Shown piece after piece: positions 1-8,654 of a stretch of DNA of 64,000 nucleotides; the first letter of the stretch is position 1, and each line of letters starts with the position of its first letter. The DNA comes from Halopiger xanaduensis SH-6 (lineage in GTDB: Archaea > Halobacteriota > Halobacteria > Halobacteriales > Natrialbaceae): positions 2,554,270-2,618,269 of the forward strand of contig NC_015666.1 in NCBI RefSeq assembly GCF_000217715.1, in the 5' to 3' direction. The notes below the pieces were generated by a model. That model saw only the letters and a list, made by a program, of their open reading frames with translations. It was not told the origin of the DNA and did no database searches. The position numbers and the translations under genes were made by a program.

Positions 1-299
1 GCCAGCAGCTCGTCTTCTTCCTCGTCGGGTTCGCGGACGCGCTCGACGACCTCGTTGACCAGCACGACGTCGCCGACGGACCGGACCCACCGGTAGGGAA
101 CGATGACGCCCTGTCCCGAGCGCGCTTCTTCGGTGAACAGTTCCGAGTTGAGGTTGCCGAGTGCGAGCCCGGTGACTACCTGCCCGTCGATGTTCAGCTG
201 CAGGTCTTCGATTTCGCCGACGAAAACGCCGCCGTTCGAGTACACCTCGCGGCCGACGATCGAGGTGATCTCCTGGGGAGTGTCGTCTATCTCTACCAT
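1..299 (-). CDS. PRC-barrel domain protein (3' end cut by window edge)
   Basis: The reading frame runs leftwards from an ATG at 299 and is still open at base 1, so the C-terminus lies outside the window. The visible 99 residues begin MVEIDDTPQEITSIVGREVY and continue with alternating beta strands (GGVFVGEIEDLQLNIDG, VVTGLALGNLN), a pattern typical of small haloarchaeal PRC-barrel (RimM-like) proteins. The last visible residues are acidic (PDEEEDELL). An in-frame ATG at 311 would add four residues (MGQD). The molecular role is unknown; the family is linked to RNA or photosynthetic complex assembly elsewhere, which says little here. Confidence 0.75.
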   Translation of the reverse strand, partial: MVEIDDTPQEITSIVGREVYSNGGVFVGEIEDLQLNIDGQVVTGLALGNLNSELFTEEARSGQGVIVPYRWVRSVGDVVLVNEVVERVREPDEEEDELL

Positions 300-416
300 G
301 TCTTGCCCCATGCGGGGCGGACTCTTAATTGTTGGTCAGACGTGGCAGTCGCTCGAGACGAACAGTCGCGGACGAGTACAAAAATTACTCCGCGTGCAGA
401 AGAACGGCGGCCGACG

Positions 417-1583
417 TCAGTTCGACTCGAGGCCGAGGATCGAGTCGACGGCCGCGTGGTCGGTGAGCAGTTCCTGCATGAGTTCGACGGTTTCTGCGTC
501 CTGCGTGCGGCCGCTGCGGACGACGTCCTCCGCGCGCTCGACGGTCGTGAGCGTGTCCGTCTGAACCGACAGGACCGGGACCCCCTTCTCGGCGGCCTGG
601 CCGAGAACCGCTCCCGACGGTCGGTGGCCGCCGGTGAGGATCAGACAGCGGACGCCGGGCGCCTCGAGCGCGGCCGTGTGAATCTCGGCGCGGTCGCCGC
701 CGGTGATGACGGCGGCGTTTTTCGTCCGGCGGAAGCGCCGCAGGGCGCTGTCGGCGCCCATCGCACCGACCGAGAACCGCTCGACGAAGGAATCGTCGCC
801 GTTTTCGACGAGCACCGACGCGCCGAGTTCGCTCGCGAGGTCCTCGATCGTCACACCCGCGAGCGTCCGCTCGCTCGGGAGCACGCCGAAGACGGGCACG
901 TCCCGGCCCTCGAGGAAGGGGACGACGTCGGTCTCGAGCTGGTCGTAGGCGGCGTCGGGGACGTCGTTGAAGACGACGCCGGCGAAGCGGTCGCCGAAGG
1001 CGTCGGCGGCGGCGAGGACGTCGTCGACGTCGCCGGGCTGTTTGTAGGGAGCGACGAGCAGCACGCGCGCGTCGAGCAGCTCCGCGACGTCGACGTCGGT
1101 GAGGTCGACGATGCCGCCGACCTCGTACTCGCCGCCACCCTCGACGAACATGCGGTCGGTGTCCGCCGCGAGTGAATCGAACGCCTCGCCGACGCGCTCG
1201 CGGAGTTCGTCGGGATCCTCGCGGCCGCGGATCGCCTGCTCGATAAAGGTCGGCGAGTAGACGACCGGCTCTAAGTCGTGCATCTCCGCGTCGAGGTCGA
1301 GCAGTTCCCGCGCGAGCATCGGATCCTCGTCTAAGGTCTTGCCGACGTTGCTCTCGAGGCGCGTCCCCTTCGGTTTCATGTAGCCGACGCCCTCGCCCTC
1401 GGCTTGCGCGAGGCGGGCCAGCGCCAGCGTGATCGCCGTCTTTCCGACGCTCTCCTCGAGCGAACTGACGAGGATCGTGTCCGTGCCGGTGTCGGTCGCG
1501 GCGGTGCTGTCGGTCGTCTCGGTGGCCGTGTCGCTGTCGGTATCGGTGTCGGTGTCAGTGTCCGGGTTATCGGTATCAGTCAT
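417..1583 (-). CDS. DRTGG-domain, phosphotransacetylase/BioD-like P-loop protein
   Basis: 388 residues. After an N-terminal low-complexity stretch of about 35 residues made of TD repeats comes a dethiobiotin-synthetase-like P-loop fold (ILVSSLEESVGKTAITLALARL, Walker A variant ESVGKTA). The central part reads MFVEGGGEYEVGG, and the C-terminal half resembles a DRTGG domain (ITGGDRAEIHTAALE, LTGGHRPS). Proteins of this type are related to the N-terminal and middle regions of phosphotransacetylases but lack the PTA catalytic domain. It overlaps the stop of the upstream ADP-forming acyl-CoA synthetase by 8 nt, so the two are probably co-translated, and it may regulate or assist acetyl-CoA/acetate metabolism. 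The exact reaction is unknown. Confidence 0.8.
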   Translation of the reverse strand: MTDTDNPDTDTDTDTDSDTATETTDSTAATDTGTDTILVSSLEESVGKTAITLALARLAQAEGEGVGYMKPKGTRLESNVGKTLDEDPMLARELLDLDAEMHDLEPVVYSPTFIEQAIRGREDPDELRERVGEAFDSLAADTDRMFVEGGGEYEVGGIVDLTDVDVAELLDARVLLVAPYKQPGDVDDVLAAADAFGDRFAGVVFNDVPDAAYDQLETDVVPFLEGRDVPVFGVLPSERTLAGVTIEDLASELGASVLVENGDDSFVERFSVGAMGADSALRRFRRTKNAAVITGGDRAEIHTAALEAPGVRCLILTGGHRPSGAVLGQAAEKGVPVLSVQTDTLTTVERAEDVVRSGRTQDAETVELMQELLTDHAAVDSILGLESN

Positions 1584-3681
1584 CGTTGAGTTCCTCCGTG
1601 TCCACGGTGAGTCGCAGGTCGATCGCCTGTACGCCGTCGGGGCCCGCCACGAGCGGGTTCACGTCGAGTTCGAGGATCGACGGGAAGTCCGTCACCAGTT
1701 GCGAGAGTCGCTGGACCGTCTCGACGATCGCGTCGACGTCGGCCGGTTCGCGGCCGCGAGCGCCGCGCAACAGCGGCGCCGCCTGGATCTCGTCGATCAT
1801 GTCGCGCGCCTCGTCCTCGCCGATCGGGGCGACCCGAACCGACGTGTCCTCTAAGGTCTCGACGAAGATACCGCCGAGCCCGAACAACAGCAGCGGGCCG
1901 AACTGCGGATCGCGGTTCATCCCGACGATGGTCTCGGTCGACTCGCCGACGTCGAGCATCTCCTGGACTTGGACGCCGATGATCGTCGCGTCGGGCTGGT
2001 AGTTGCGCGCTCGGGAGACCAGATCCTCGTAGGCGTCGTAGACGTCCTCGTCGCCGACACCGACTTTCACCCCGCCGATGTCGGACTTGTGGGTGATGTC
2101 CGGGCTGACGATCTTCATCACGACGTCGCCGTCGATCGACTCGGCCACCTCGCGGGCGCGGTCCGGGTCGTCGACGATGTCGCCCGCGGGCGTGGGAATG
2201 CCGTAGGCTTCGAGCAGATCCATCGACTCGACGCCGAGCCGGTTGTCGTCGCGGTCGGCCGCCCGTGCTAAGATCTTGCGGGCGCGCTCGCGGTCGACGT
2301 CGAACTGCGCCGGTTCGTCGACCGTCCGCTCGCGCACGTCGCGGTAGCGCGCCAGTCCGTCGAGGCCCGCGACCGCGCGCGAGGGGTCGAAGTAGTTCGG
2401 GATGCCGAACGCCCGCAGGACCTCCTCGGCCGCGCGGGCGCGGGCGCCGCCCATCAGGCTGGTGACGACCGGCTTCTCGTACTCGTCGCGCTTCTCGATG
2501 ACCGTCTCGGCGAGGTCGTCGTACTCGAGCACCGCCGTCGGCGCGGCCACGACGACCGCGCTGCCGACGTTCGGATCGTCCAGTGCGATCTCTAAGGCCT
2601 CGCCGAACCGGTCGACGTCCGCGTCCCCGATGGCGTCGATCGGGTTGTAGACGTTGGCCTCCTCCGGCATCGCCTCGGCGAGTTCGTCGATCGTCTCGTC
2701 GGTGAAGTCGGCCATCTCGAGGGTCGAATCCCCGACCGCGTCGGTCGTCAGCACGCCCGGGCCGCCGGCGTTGGTGATGACGGCGACGCCGTCAGAATCG
2801 GGTTCCGGCAGGCCCGAGAGCGCCCGGGCGTAGTCGAACAGTTCCTGTACCGACTCGGCGCGGATCACGCCCGCCTGCTCGAGGCCGGCCTCGTAGGCCC
2901 GTTCGCTCCCCGCAATGGCGCCGGTGTGGGAAGAGGCGGCCTGCGCGCCGGCGTCGGTGCGGCCCGACTTCACGAGGACGATCGGCGTATCGTCGGTTAC
3001 CTCGCGGGCCGTCCGGACGAACTCCTGGCCGTCGTCGATGTCCTCGAGGTAGCCGATGATGACGTCCGTGTCGGGGTCGTCGCCCCACTCCTCGACGAAG
3101 TCGGTCTCGTCGAGGACGGACTTGTTCCCCACGGAGACGACGTCCTTGAAGCCGATCCCCTCCTCGTTGGCCCAGTCTAAGACGGCGGTGATGAACGCGC
3201 CCGACTGGCTCATGAACGAGATCGACCCCTCGCGGGCGTTCTCGGGGCCGAAGGTGGCGTTCATGCCGATCGGCGTCGACATGATACCCAGGCTGTTCGG
3301 CCCGACGACGTTCAGGTCGTACTCGGCGGCGATCTCGCGGAGTTCGCGCTCGCGCTTGGCTCCTTCGCCGCCGGTCTCGGAGAACCCGGCCGTGATGACT
3401 ACGACGTTTTTCGTCCCCGCCTCGCTGAGTTCCCGAACCGTTTCGAGCACCACCGGTGGCGGCACGACAACCACCCCCAGATCGATCGGCGGCGCGCTCG
3501 CTACGTCCTCGTAACACTCGAGCCCGAGTACCTCGTCGCGCTTGGGATTGATCGGGACGATCTCGCCCTCGAAGTCCGACTGCAGGTTCTCGAGGATCGC
3601 CCGACCGACTGCACCCTCGCGGTCGGTGGCGCCGACCACGCCCACGGTCTCGGGTCTGAAGAGTTCGGATAATCGTCCCAT
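1576..3681 (-). CDS. acd: Acetate--CoA ligase (ADP-forming), fused alpha-beta chain
   Basis: 701 residues from the ATG at 3681; a GTG at 3696 would add five. An N-terminal CoA-binding Rossmann domain (ETVGVVGATDREGAVG) is followed by succinyl-CoA-synthetase-like domains with the phospho-acceptor His region SSHTGAIAGS (His about 252). The C-terminal third is an ATP-grasp domain (VVMKIVSPDITHKSDIGGV, LELDVNPLVA). The family converts acyl-CoA, ADP and Pi to acid, ATP and CoA, which is the main acetate-forming and energy-conserving enzyme in haloarchaea. Length fits the fused alpha-beta form. It lies upstream of, and overlaps, the DRTGG protein gene. Confidence 0.92.
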   Translation of the reverse strand: MGRLSELFRPETVGVVGATDREGAVGRAILENLQSDFEGEIVPINPKRDEVLGLECYEDVASAPPIDLGVVVVPPPVVLETVRELSEAGTKNVVVITAGFSETGGEGAKRERELREIAAEYDLNVVGPNSLGIMSTPIGMNATFGPENAREGSISFMSQSGAFITAVLDWANEEGIGFKDVVSVGNKSVLDETDFVEEWGDDPDTDVIIGYLEDIDDGQEFVRTAREVTDDTPIVLVKSGRTDAGAQAASSHTGAIAGSERAYEAGLEQAGVIRAESVQELFDYARALSGLPEPDSDGVAVITNAGGPGVLTTDAVGDSTLEMADFTDETIDELAEAMPEEANVYNPIDAIGDADVDRFGEALEIALDDPNVGSAVVVAAPTAVLEYDDLAETVIEKRDEYEKPVVTSLMGGARARAAEEVLRAFGIPNYFDPSRAVAGLDGLARYRDVRERTVDEPAQFDVDRERARKILARAADRDDNRLGVESMDLLEAYGIPTPAGDIVDDPDRAREVAESIDGDVVMKIVSPDITHKSDIGGVKVGVGDEDVYDAYEDLVSRARNYQPDATIIGVQVQEMLDVGESTETIVGMNRDPQFGPLLLFGLGGIFVETLEDTSVRVAPIGEDEARDMIDEIQAAPLLRGARGREPADVDAIVETVQRLSQLVTDFPSILELDVNPLVAGPDGVQAIDLRLTVDTEELNDD

Positions 3682-3923
3682 CGGTCGAGAGTTCACTCCG
3701 GACGGAGTTAAACCCCGTTCTCATTCCCGCGCCGTAGGGACGAAATCCTCCTGATAGATGCACTGAAATAGCCGTTTTCGCCCGATCCCGGATGAGACAG
3801 AATAGCACCCACTCAGAGGAGCAGGTCGGCGCCGAATTCGTTCGTGACGTGGTGGTCTACTCTATGATTGTCGGCGCTGGACGGATTCGAGGACAATAGT
3901 GTGAGAGCGTCAGTTCGAGGGCG

Positions 3924-5027
3924 TCAGTGCATCGAAATCGCGGCCGCCGACCGATCCGAGAGGGCGATCGAACACAGGTAGAACAGGATAGCGACCACGA
4001 TGATCGAGCCGCCGGAGGGAAGATCCAGCCCGAGCGCGAGCGCGAAGCCGCCGAGTATCGCACACTGGCCGAACAGGATCGAACAGTACAGCGTCTCGCG
4101 GAAGCTGCGCGCGATCTGGGAGGCCGTCGCGACGGGGATCACGAGCATCCCGGCGACGAGGATCACGCCCAACACCTGCATCGCGCCGACGACGACGACC
4201 GCGGTCATCACGATCAGCAGGGTGTTGTACCAGCGCACGTTGAGCCGAGCGACGCGGGCCGCTTGCTCGTCGAACGTGATAAAAAGCAACTGCTTGTAGG
4301 TCGCGGCGACGACGGCGACGACGGCGACGCTGAGGATCGCCATCATGCGCGCGCCGTCGGCCGTGACGACCGAGAGGTTCCCGAAGAGGTACCCCTCGAT
4401 GTCGATCGCGATCGACATGGACGAACGGCCCCAGCTGATCAACAGCGTTCCGACGGCGAAACTGCCGGTCAGCATAATCGCGATGGGAACGTCGCCGAAC
4501 GCCGTCGTGTGCTCGGTGAGCCACTGCACTGCGAGCGCGCCGAGGACGCCCACGACGAGCGCGATCCATAGCAAGGAGCCGCTCCAGCCGGTTAGTCCGG
4601 TGAATATGAGGCCGACCGCGACGCCCGCGAACGCCGTGTGGGCGAGCGTCTCCCCGATCAGCGCCATCTGCCGGTGGACGAGGTAGGTACCGACCAGCGG
4701 CGCGACGATGCCGATGCAGACGCCCGTCGCGATCTGGCGCCACATGAACGCGTGCTGGAAGACGTTCGTCCCCAGGTAGTAGTCGAGCCACATCCCGACG
4801 ATGAGGAACTGCTCGAACAGGAGCGCGGCCGGCGAGAGGACGTGTCGAAGCCAGTCGAGCGCCACGAACCCGACCATCGCGGCCGCGAGGGCCGCGACGA
4901 GGCCGAGCCCCGCGAGTTCGATCCCGCGGCGCGGCTCGAGCTGTCGGATAGCGGCGCCGTCGCTGCGCGAGTGCGCGTGCGTCTCTCCGTCCATCGGTCC
5001 CGTCGTCGTGCGTTCGTCCCTGCTCAT
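3924..5027 (-). CDS. Zinc/manganese-type ABC transporter permease (ZnuB-like)
   Basis: 367 residues with about eight hydrophobic segments, preceded by a hydrophilic N-terminus of about 45 residues. Family features are VGTYLVHRQMALIGETLAHTAFAGVAVG, ATYKQLLFITFDEQAARVARLN and GAMQVLGVILVAGMLVIP, all characteristic of the ABC-3 (ZnuB/MntB/TroC) permease family. The gene starts 3 nt after the stop of the ATPase gene, so the two are translationally linked. With the upstream His-rich binding protein it makes a complete importer; the His-rich partner argues for zinc rather than manganese. Confidence 0.9.
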   Translation of the reverse strand: MSRDERTTTGPMDGETHAHSRSDGAAIRQLEPRRGIELAGLGLVAALAAAMVGFVALDWLRHVLSPAALLFEQFLIVGMWLDYYLGTNVFQHAFMWRQIATGVCIGIVAPLVGTYLVHRQMALIGETLAHTAFAGVAVGLIFTGLTGWSGSLLWIALVVGVLGALAVQWLTEHTTAFGDVPIAIMLTGSFAVGTLLISWGRSSMSIAIDIEGYLFGNLSVVTADGARMMAILSVAVVAVVAATYKQLLFITFDEQAARVARLNVRWYNTLLIVMTAVVVVGAMQVLGVILVAGMLVIPVATASQIARSFRETLYCSILFGQCAILGGFALALGLDLPSGGSIIVVAILFYLCSIALSDRSAAAISMH

Positions 5028-5030
5028 CGG

Positions 5031-5789
5031 TCAGTGGTGGTGGTGGACGACCGTGCCCGTCGCCCCGTAGGCCTCGCGCAAGGCGTCGCTCTCGACGAAC
5101 GACTCCGTGTCGCCGTGGTGGTACAGTTCCGTGTTGATACAGGCGATACGATCCGCTCGATCGGTGACGACGCCGATGTCGTGCTCGATCAGGATAATCG
5201 TGATCCCGTCCCGATTGAGCGACTCGAGCAACTGGTAGAACGCGTCCCGCGACTCGGCGTCGACCCCGACCGTCGGTTCGTCTAACGCGAGCAGGTCGGC
5301 CTCAGAGGCGAGGGCCCGCGCGATGTAGGCGCGCTGGCGCTGGCCGCCCGAGAGCTGGTTGAGTTGCTGGTCCGCGAGGTCGGTAATGCCGACCGTCTCG
5401 AGCGCCTCGTCGGCGATCGCTCGGTCCTCGTCGGTCAGCCGCGAGTGGCCGACGTGGGCGAATCGGCCCATCCGGACGCACTCCCGGACGGTGACGGGCA
5501 TGGTGCCGCCGCCGCTGGTCGCCTGCTGGGAGACGTAGCCGATGCGCTCGCCGCGCTCGAAGTCGTCGACCGGCCGGCCGAACAGTTCGACCGAACCGCT
5601 GTCGGGACTGAGCAGCCCGAGCATGAGCCGCAGCAGGGTCGTCTTGCCGGAGCCGTTGGGACCGATCAGTCCGAGGAAATCGCCCGCCTCGACGGTCAGG
5701 CTCACGTCGTCGACGGCGAGTTGCTCGCCGTAGGCGAACGAGACGTTTTCCAGCGCCACGACCGGGTCCGGATCCGCGTTCGCTGTCAC
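5031..5789 (-). CDS. Zinc ABC transporter ATP-binding protein (ZnuC-like)
   Basis: 252 residues. Walker A is GPNGSGKT (residues 43-50), the ABC signature is LSGGQRQR (about residue 145) and Walker B is LLALDEPT, followed by the switch His (IEHDIG). The protein ends in four histidines after GATGTVV, a metal-binding tail that fits zinc or similar metal transport. It is the middle gene of a three-gene importer: binding protein (88 nt upstream), ATPase, permease (3 nt downstream). The start [21 protein letters not shown] places the nucleotide-binding domain at the normal distance. Confidence 0.92.
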   Translation of the reverse strand: MTANADPDPVVALENVSFAYGEQLAVDDVSLTVEAGDFLGLIGPNGSGKTTLLRLMLGLLSPDSGSVELFGRPVDDFERGERIGYVSQQATSGGGTMPVTVRECVRMGRFAHVGHSRLTDEDRAIADEALETVGITDLADQQLNQLSGGQRQRAYIARALASEADLLALDEPTVGVDAESRDAFYQLLESLNRDGITIILIEHDIGVVTDRADRIACINTELYHHGDTESFVESDALREAYGATGTVVHHHH

Positions 5790-5877
5790 TGTAGTCTCAC
5801 CTACCTCTCAGGGGTGCGGGTACTTCGGTCTTCCACTTCCCGGTCGGCGTCGGTTCCGGTGCCGTTTCGGCGACGGT

Positions 5878-7035
5878 TCATTCTCCAACCCCCAGCGCCG
5901 CCCGGAGTGCGGGCAGGTTCAGTTCCGTCATCTGCTCGAGCCAGCCCCAGCCGCGGTCGTTCCACTCGGCGGTGGTCCCCGCGAGCGGGCTGATCGGCTC
6001 GGCCGACTCGGCGTAGCTGTTCTCGAGGAGGTGCGTGACTTGCTGGGGGAGCTCGTCCCCGTCGGTCGTCTCGAACGGATCGTACAGGATCGTCTCGATC
6101 TCGTGCTCGTCGATGAGGTCGATCGTATCCGCGAGCTGTCCCGCGGTGACCTCCGCGTTCGGCGAGACGTCGACCGGCGTGTGCAACTCGAAGCCGTATC
6201 GTTCCTCGATGTACCGGAAGGAGTCGTGGCCGGCGAGGACGGCGACGTCGCGGTCGGCCTCGGCGACGAGCGACTCGAGTTGGTCGTCGACGTCCGCGAG
6301 CCGTTGTGCGTACGCGTCCGCGTTCTCTCTGTAGGTGTCCTCGTTGTCGGGATCGGCTTCGGCGAGTCCGTCCGCGATCGTCCCGACGACGTCCTGCGCG
6401 AGCACGGGATCGACCCAGACGTGAGGGTCGTGGAACTCCGCGTCGTCGGTTTCGTCCTCGTGGTTGTGATCGTGGTCGTGCTCGTCTTCGTGGTCCGCAT
6501 GGTCGTCGTGACCCTCGTGCTCGTCGTGGCTTTCCGTGCTATCGTTGGTCTCGTGGTCGTGCTCCTCCTCGTCCTCGTGTGCGTGGTCGCCCTCGTGATC
6601 GTGGTCGTCTTCGCTCCCGTGGTCGTGATCGTGCGCCTCGTCGAACGCCAGCAACTCGTCCTCGATCCCGTCCATACCGTCGATCAGCGTGACGTGGTCG
6701 TAATCGGTCTCGAGTTGTGACGCGACGTCCTGCGCCCAGGCGAACTCGGGCGAATCGAGGTAGACGAAGACCTCCGAGTCCGCGATGTCGGCGGTGAGAT
6801 CCCCCTGGGGCTCCCAGCCGTGACCGATCTGGCCCGCCTCGACCGGGTTTTCGAACGACAGCTGATCGCCGGCGACGTGCTCGCTCCAGTCCTGGAGGGC
6901 GAAAAACGCCGCGTAGCCCCCCTCGGGACCGGTATCGGCGTCGGGTTCGCTCAGACAGCCGGCGAGACCGGCAAGCGAGGAGAGTGCGAGCGACCCCGCG
7001 CCGGCGTGCAGCACCGAACGGCGTGACAGGTTCAT
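5878..7035 (-). CDS. Zinc ABC transporter substrate-binding lipoprotein (ZnuA-like)
   Basis: 385 residues from the ATG at 7035, chosen because it gives a Tat/lipoprotein leader (LSRRSVLHAGAGSL, lipobox LAGC) and sits 25 nt after a TATA-like element. The cluster A-1 (ZnuA/TroA) fold is shown by FVYLDSPEFAWAQDVASQLE, the conserved HDPHVWVDPVLAQ motif and LAGHDSFRYIEERYGFE. Between roughly residues 140 and 212 is a loop of dozens of His, Asp and Glu, the usual zinc-buffering loop of ZnuA proteins but very long and acidic here. It captures the metal on the outer face of the membrane for the adjacent permease and ATPase. Confidence 0.92.
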   Translation of the reverse strand: MNLSRRSVLHAGAGSLALSSLAGLAGCLSEPDADTGPEGGYAAFFALQDWSEHVAGDQLSFENPVEAGQIGHGWEPQGDLTADIADSEVFVYLDSPEFAWAQDVASQLETDYDHVTLIDGMDGIEDELLAFDEAHDHDHGSEDDHDHEGDHAHEDEEEHDHETNDSTESHDEHEGHDDHADHEDEHDHDHNHEDETDDAEFHDPHVWVDPVLAQDVVGTIADGLAEADPDNEDTYRENADAYAQRLADVDDQLESLVAEADRDVAVLAGHDSFRYIEERYGFELHTPVDVSPNAEVTAGQLADTIDLIDEHEIETILYDPFETTDGDELPQQVTHLLENSYAESAEPISPLAGTTAEWNDRGWGWLEQMTELNLPALRAALGVGE

Positions 7036-7056
7036 ACGCCAGCATACGCACTCGAG

Positions 7057-7079
7057 CATAAAAGATTTGTTATACCAAA
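7057..7079 (-). promoter_or_regulatory. Promoter and palindromic candidate operator of the zinc importer
   Basis: On the minus strand a TATA-like CTTTTATG (7057-7064) is centred about 25 nt before the ATG at 7035, so the transcript is probably leaderless. Directly upstream is TTTGGTATAACAAA (7066-7079), a 14-bp inverted repeat with one mismatched pair. Its position next to the TATA/BRE suits a metal-dependent repressor of the DtxR/MntR type. Its left half TTTGGTA also begins the motif upstream of dpsA. The operator role is inferred. Confidence 0.55.
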
Positions 7080-7204
7080 CCTTGTTGTTAATAACTGGTG
7101 GCAGCTGAGAGCGTTCTGCTAGTAACCGAACCGGCAATCGCTGCACGGCGGCGGCGTCGAAAAAGACGCAGCTACTCATTGCTCTCGAGCGCACACGGGT
7201 TAGC

Positions 7205-8398
7205 TTACTCGCGCTCGATAACTCCGATCCGAAGCGTCCGAACGTGGGACAGTCCCTCCCGAAGTCGTCGTCGCCACTCGGGCTCCTGTTGGCGCTCTTG
7301 CTCGAGTTCTCGCCGAAGGCGTTCGTTCTCGCTCTCGAGGTCGCGGTTCGTCGCTTCGAGAGCGTCGATTCGCGAGTCGAGTTCGCCGACGCGGTCCTCG
7401 AGCCGGTAGCGGCGGCTGCGCTGCGCCTCGAGATCGTGTTGGAGTTGGTCGCGCTCGCGGGAGACGGTCCCGAGTTGCGCGGTCAGGTGCTCGCGCTCCC
7501 GCCGGGCATCGTCGATCATCGGCGGCCGTTTCGATTCGGGGATCGTCTCGAACTCGTCGACCGCGTCCGTCTCGTCCGCGGCGTCTTCGTCTTCGGCCGC
7601 GTCCGCGTCGGGCTCGAGTCGGCCCGCGCTGACCGCGTTGACCACGCCGCCGAGCAGCAGGATGAGCCCGCCGAAGTAGAGCCACGTGAGCAACAGCAGG
7701 ATCGCGCCGAGCGGGCCCGCGCTCTCCGAACTGCCCGCGAAGGAGACGTAGACCTGGAACAGCGACTGGAGGGCCGTCCAGCCGACGGCGGCGACGGCGG
7801 CGCCCGGCAGCACCTCGCGGGCGGAGACGTCGGCGTCGGGGAAGTAGTAGTACATCGGAAGGAAGGCGACCGTGAGCACGATCGCGAGCAGGATCGGCTG
7901 GAGCAGGCTGATGAACGGAATCGCCGGGAAGAACGCGAGGACGATGCTCGCCGCGACCGCGGCGAGCAGCGCGCCGCCGAGCGCGCCGAAGACGATCAGT
8001 CCGTCGCGGAGCTGGTCGATGAGCGAGCTCTCCGCCGTCGTCTCGTAGATCTCGGAGAAGGCCGTATCCAGTCCGCGAAAGATCTTCAGCGCCCCCCACA
8101 GGAGCACGACGAGGCCGATGATCGACGACCCCGCCGACGCGGGCGAATCCTCGATCGCGTTCTCGACGATCAGTTGGCCGCTCTCGGGGAGAAAGCCCTC
8201 CGTCGCGGCGGTGACCTCGGTGGCGAACTGGTCGCCGCCGACGATCGTGACGAGGAAGAACACGAGCACCAGCAGCGGCAACAGCGAGATGAACGCCTGG
8301 TAGGCGATGCTCGCGGCCATGAACGTGACGTTCTTCTGTTGAAAGCCGGCGAAGACCGTCTTGCCGAACGAGACGGATCGCCCGATATCGGGGCCCAT
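7205..8398 (-). CDS. YihY/virulence factor BrkB family membrane protein with coiled-coil tail
   Basis: 397 residues. The first 270 or so contain about six transmembrane segments with the YihY signature (MAASIAYQAFISLLPLLVLV, LWGALKIFRGLDTAFSEIYE, LLTWLYFGGLILLLGGVVNA). This is followed by an acidic linker and then a long heptad-rich helix (REREHLTAQLGTVSRERDQL onwards), probably a cytoplasmic coiled coil. The family was once called ribonuclease BN, but that assignment was withdrawn; its function is unknown. The coiled-coil extension is common in haloarchaeal members. It is divergent from dpsA, with a shared 256-nt gap. Confidence 0.85.
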   Translation of the reverse strand: MGPDIGRSVSFGKTVFAGFQQKNVTFMAASIAYQAFISLLPLLVLVFFLVTIVGGDQFATEVTAATEGFLPESGQLIVENAIEDSPASAGSSIIGLVVLLWGALKIFRGLDTAFSEIYETTAESSLIDQLRDGLIVFGALGGALLAAVAASIVLAFFPAIPFISLLQPILLAIVLTVAFLPMYYYFPDADVSAREVLPGAAVAAVGWTALQSLFQVYVSFAGSSESAGPLGAILLLLTWLYFGGLILLLGGVVNAVSAGRLEPDADAAEDEDAADETDAVDEFETIPESKRPPMIDDARREREHLTAQLGTVSRERDQLQHDLEAQRSRRYRLEDRVGELDSRIDALEATNRDLESENERLRRELEQERQQEPEWRRRLREGLSHVRTLRIGVIERE

Positions 8399-8438
8399 GG
8401 AAGACGAACGGCGACGGACGACGATAGGCTGCCGGCTT

Positions 8439-8461
8439 GCACGTTCGTCGTGCGTTTTTTT
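8439..8461 (+). terminator. Hairpin followed by seven T on the + strand
   Basis: GCACG (8439-8443), loop TTCGT, CGTGC (8449-8453), then G and seven T (8455-8461). It has the shape of an intrinsic terminator on the plus strand, but no plus-strand gene ends here: it lies between the divergent YihY and dpsA genes. It may end antisense transcription across the YihY gene, or may be chance. Confidence 0.35.
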
Positions 8462-8540
8462 CGGCCTGGAACGCGTCCTCTCCGCTACTCGTCACCCGCA
8501 CGACGAGGGATCGCCCCACTGGTCAGCAGGCCCTCGAGAG

Positions 8541-8606
8541 TTAGGCCTACCAAAAATATAGTCGCCTTATCTCGAAATAGTTCTTTGCGAAGTCGGAACA
8601 ATTGTT
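8541..8606 (+). promoter_or_regulatory. dpsA upstream region: DtxR-like motif, TATA and a palindrome
   Basis: TTAGGCCTACCAAAA (8541-8555) runs straight into a TATA-like AAATATAG (8554-8561), which would place a start near 8585 and leave a leader of about 70 nt. Downstream is a perfect 10-bp palindrome AACAATTGTT (8597-8606). A second, nearer TATA-like CTTTAAGT (8621-8628) could give an almost leaderless transcript. The first motif recurs upstream of the gene ending at 9602 and, with one change, of the gene starting at 27710. Regulation by iron or manganese is inferred from the motif and from dpsA. Confidence 0.5.
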
Positions 8607-8654
8607 TTTGACTGGATAAACTTTAAGTGGCTCGCGGACGATGTATTGAATACG

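Noticed and set aside
303-1175. Long plus-strand open frame opposite the DRTGG protein gene
   Set aside because: Caused by GC-rich third positions; residue composition is Arg/Asp/Val-rich noise with no family pattern, and it is antisense to a clear gene.
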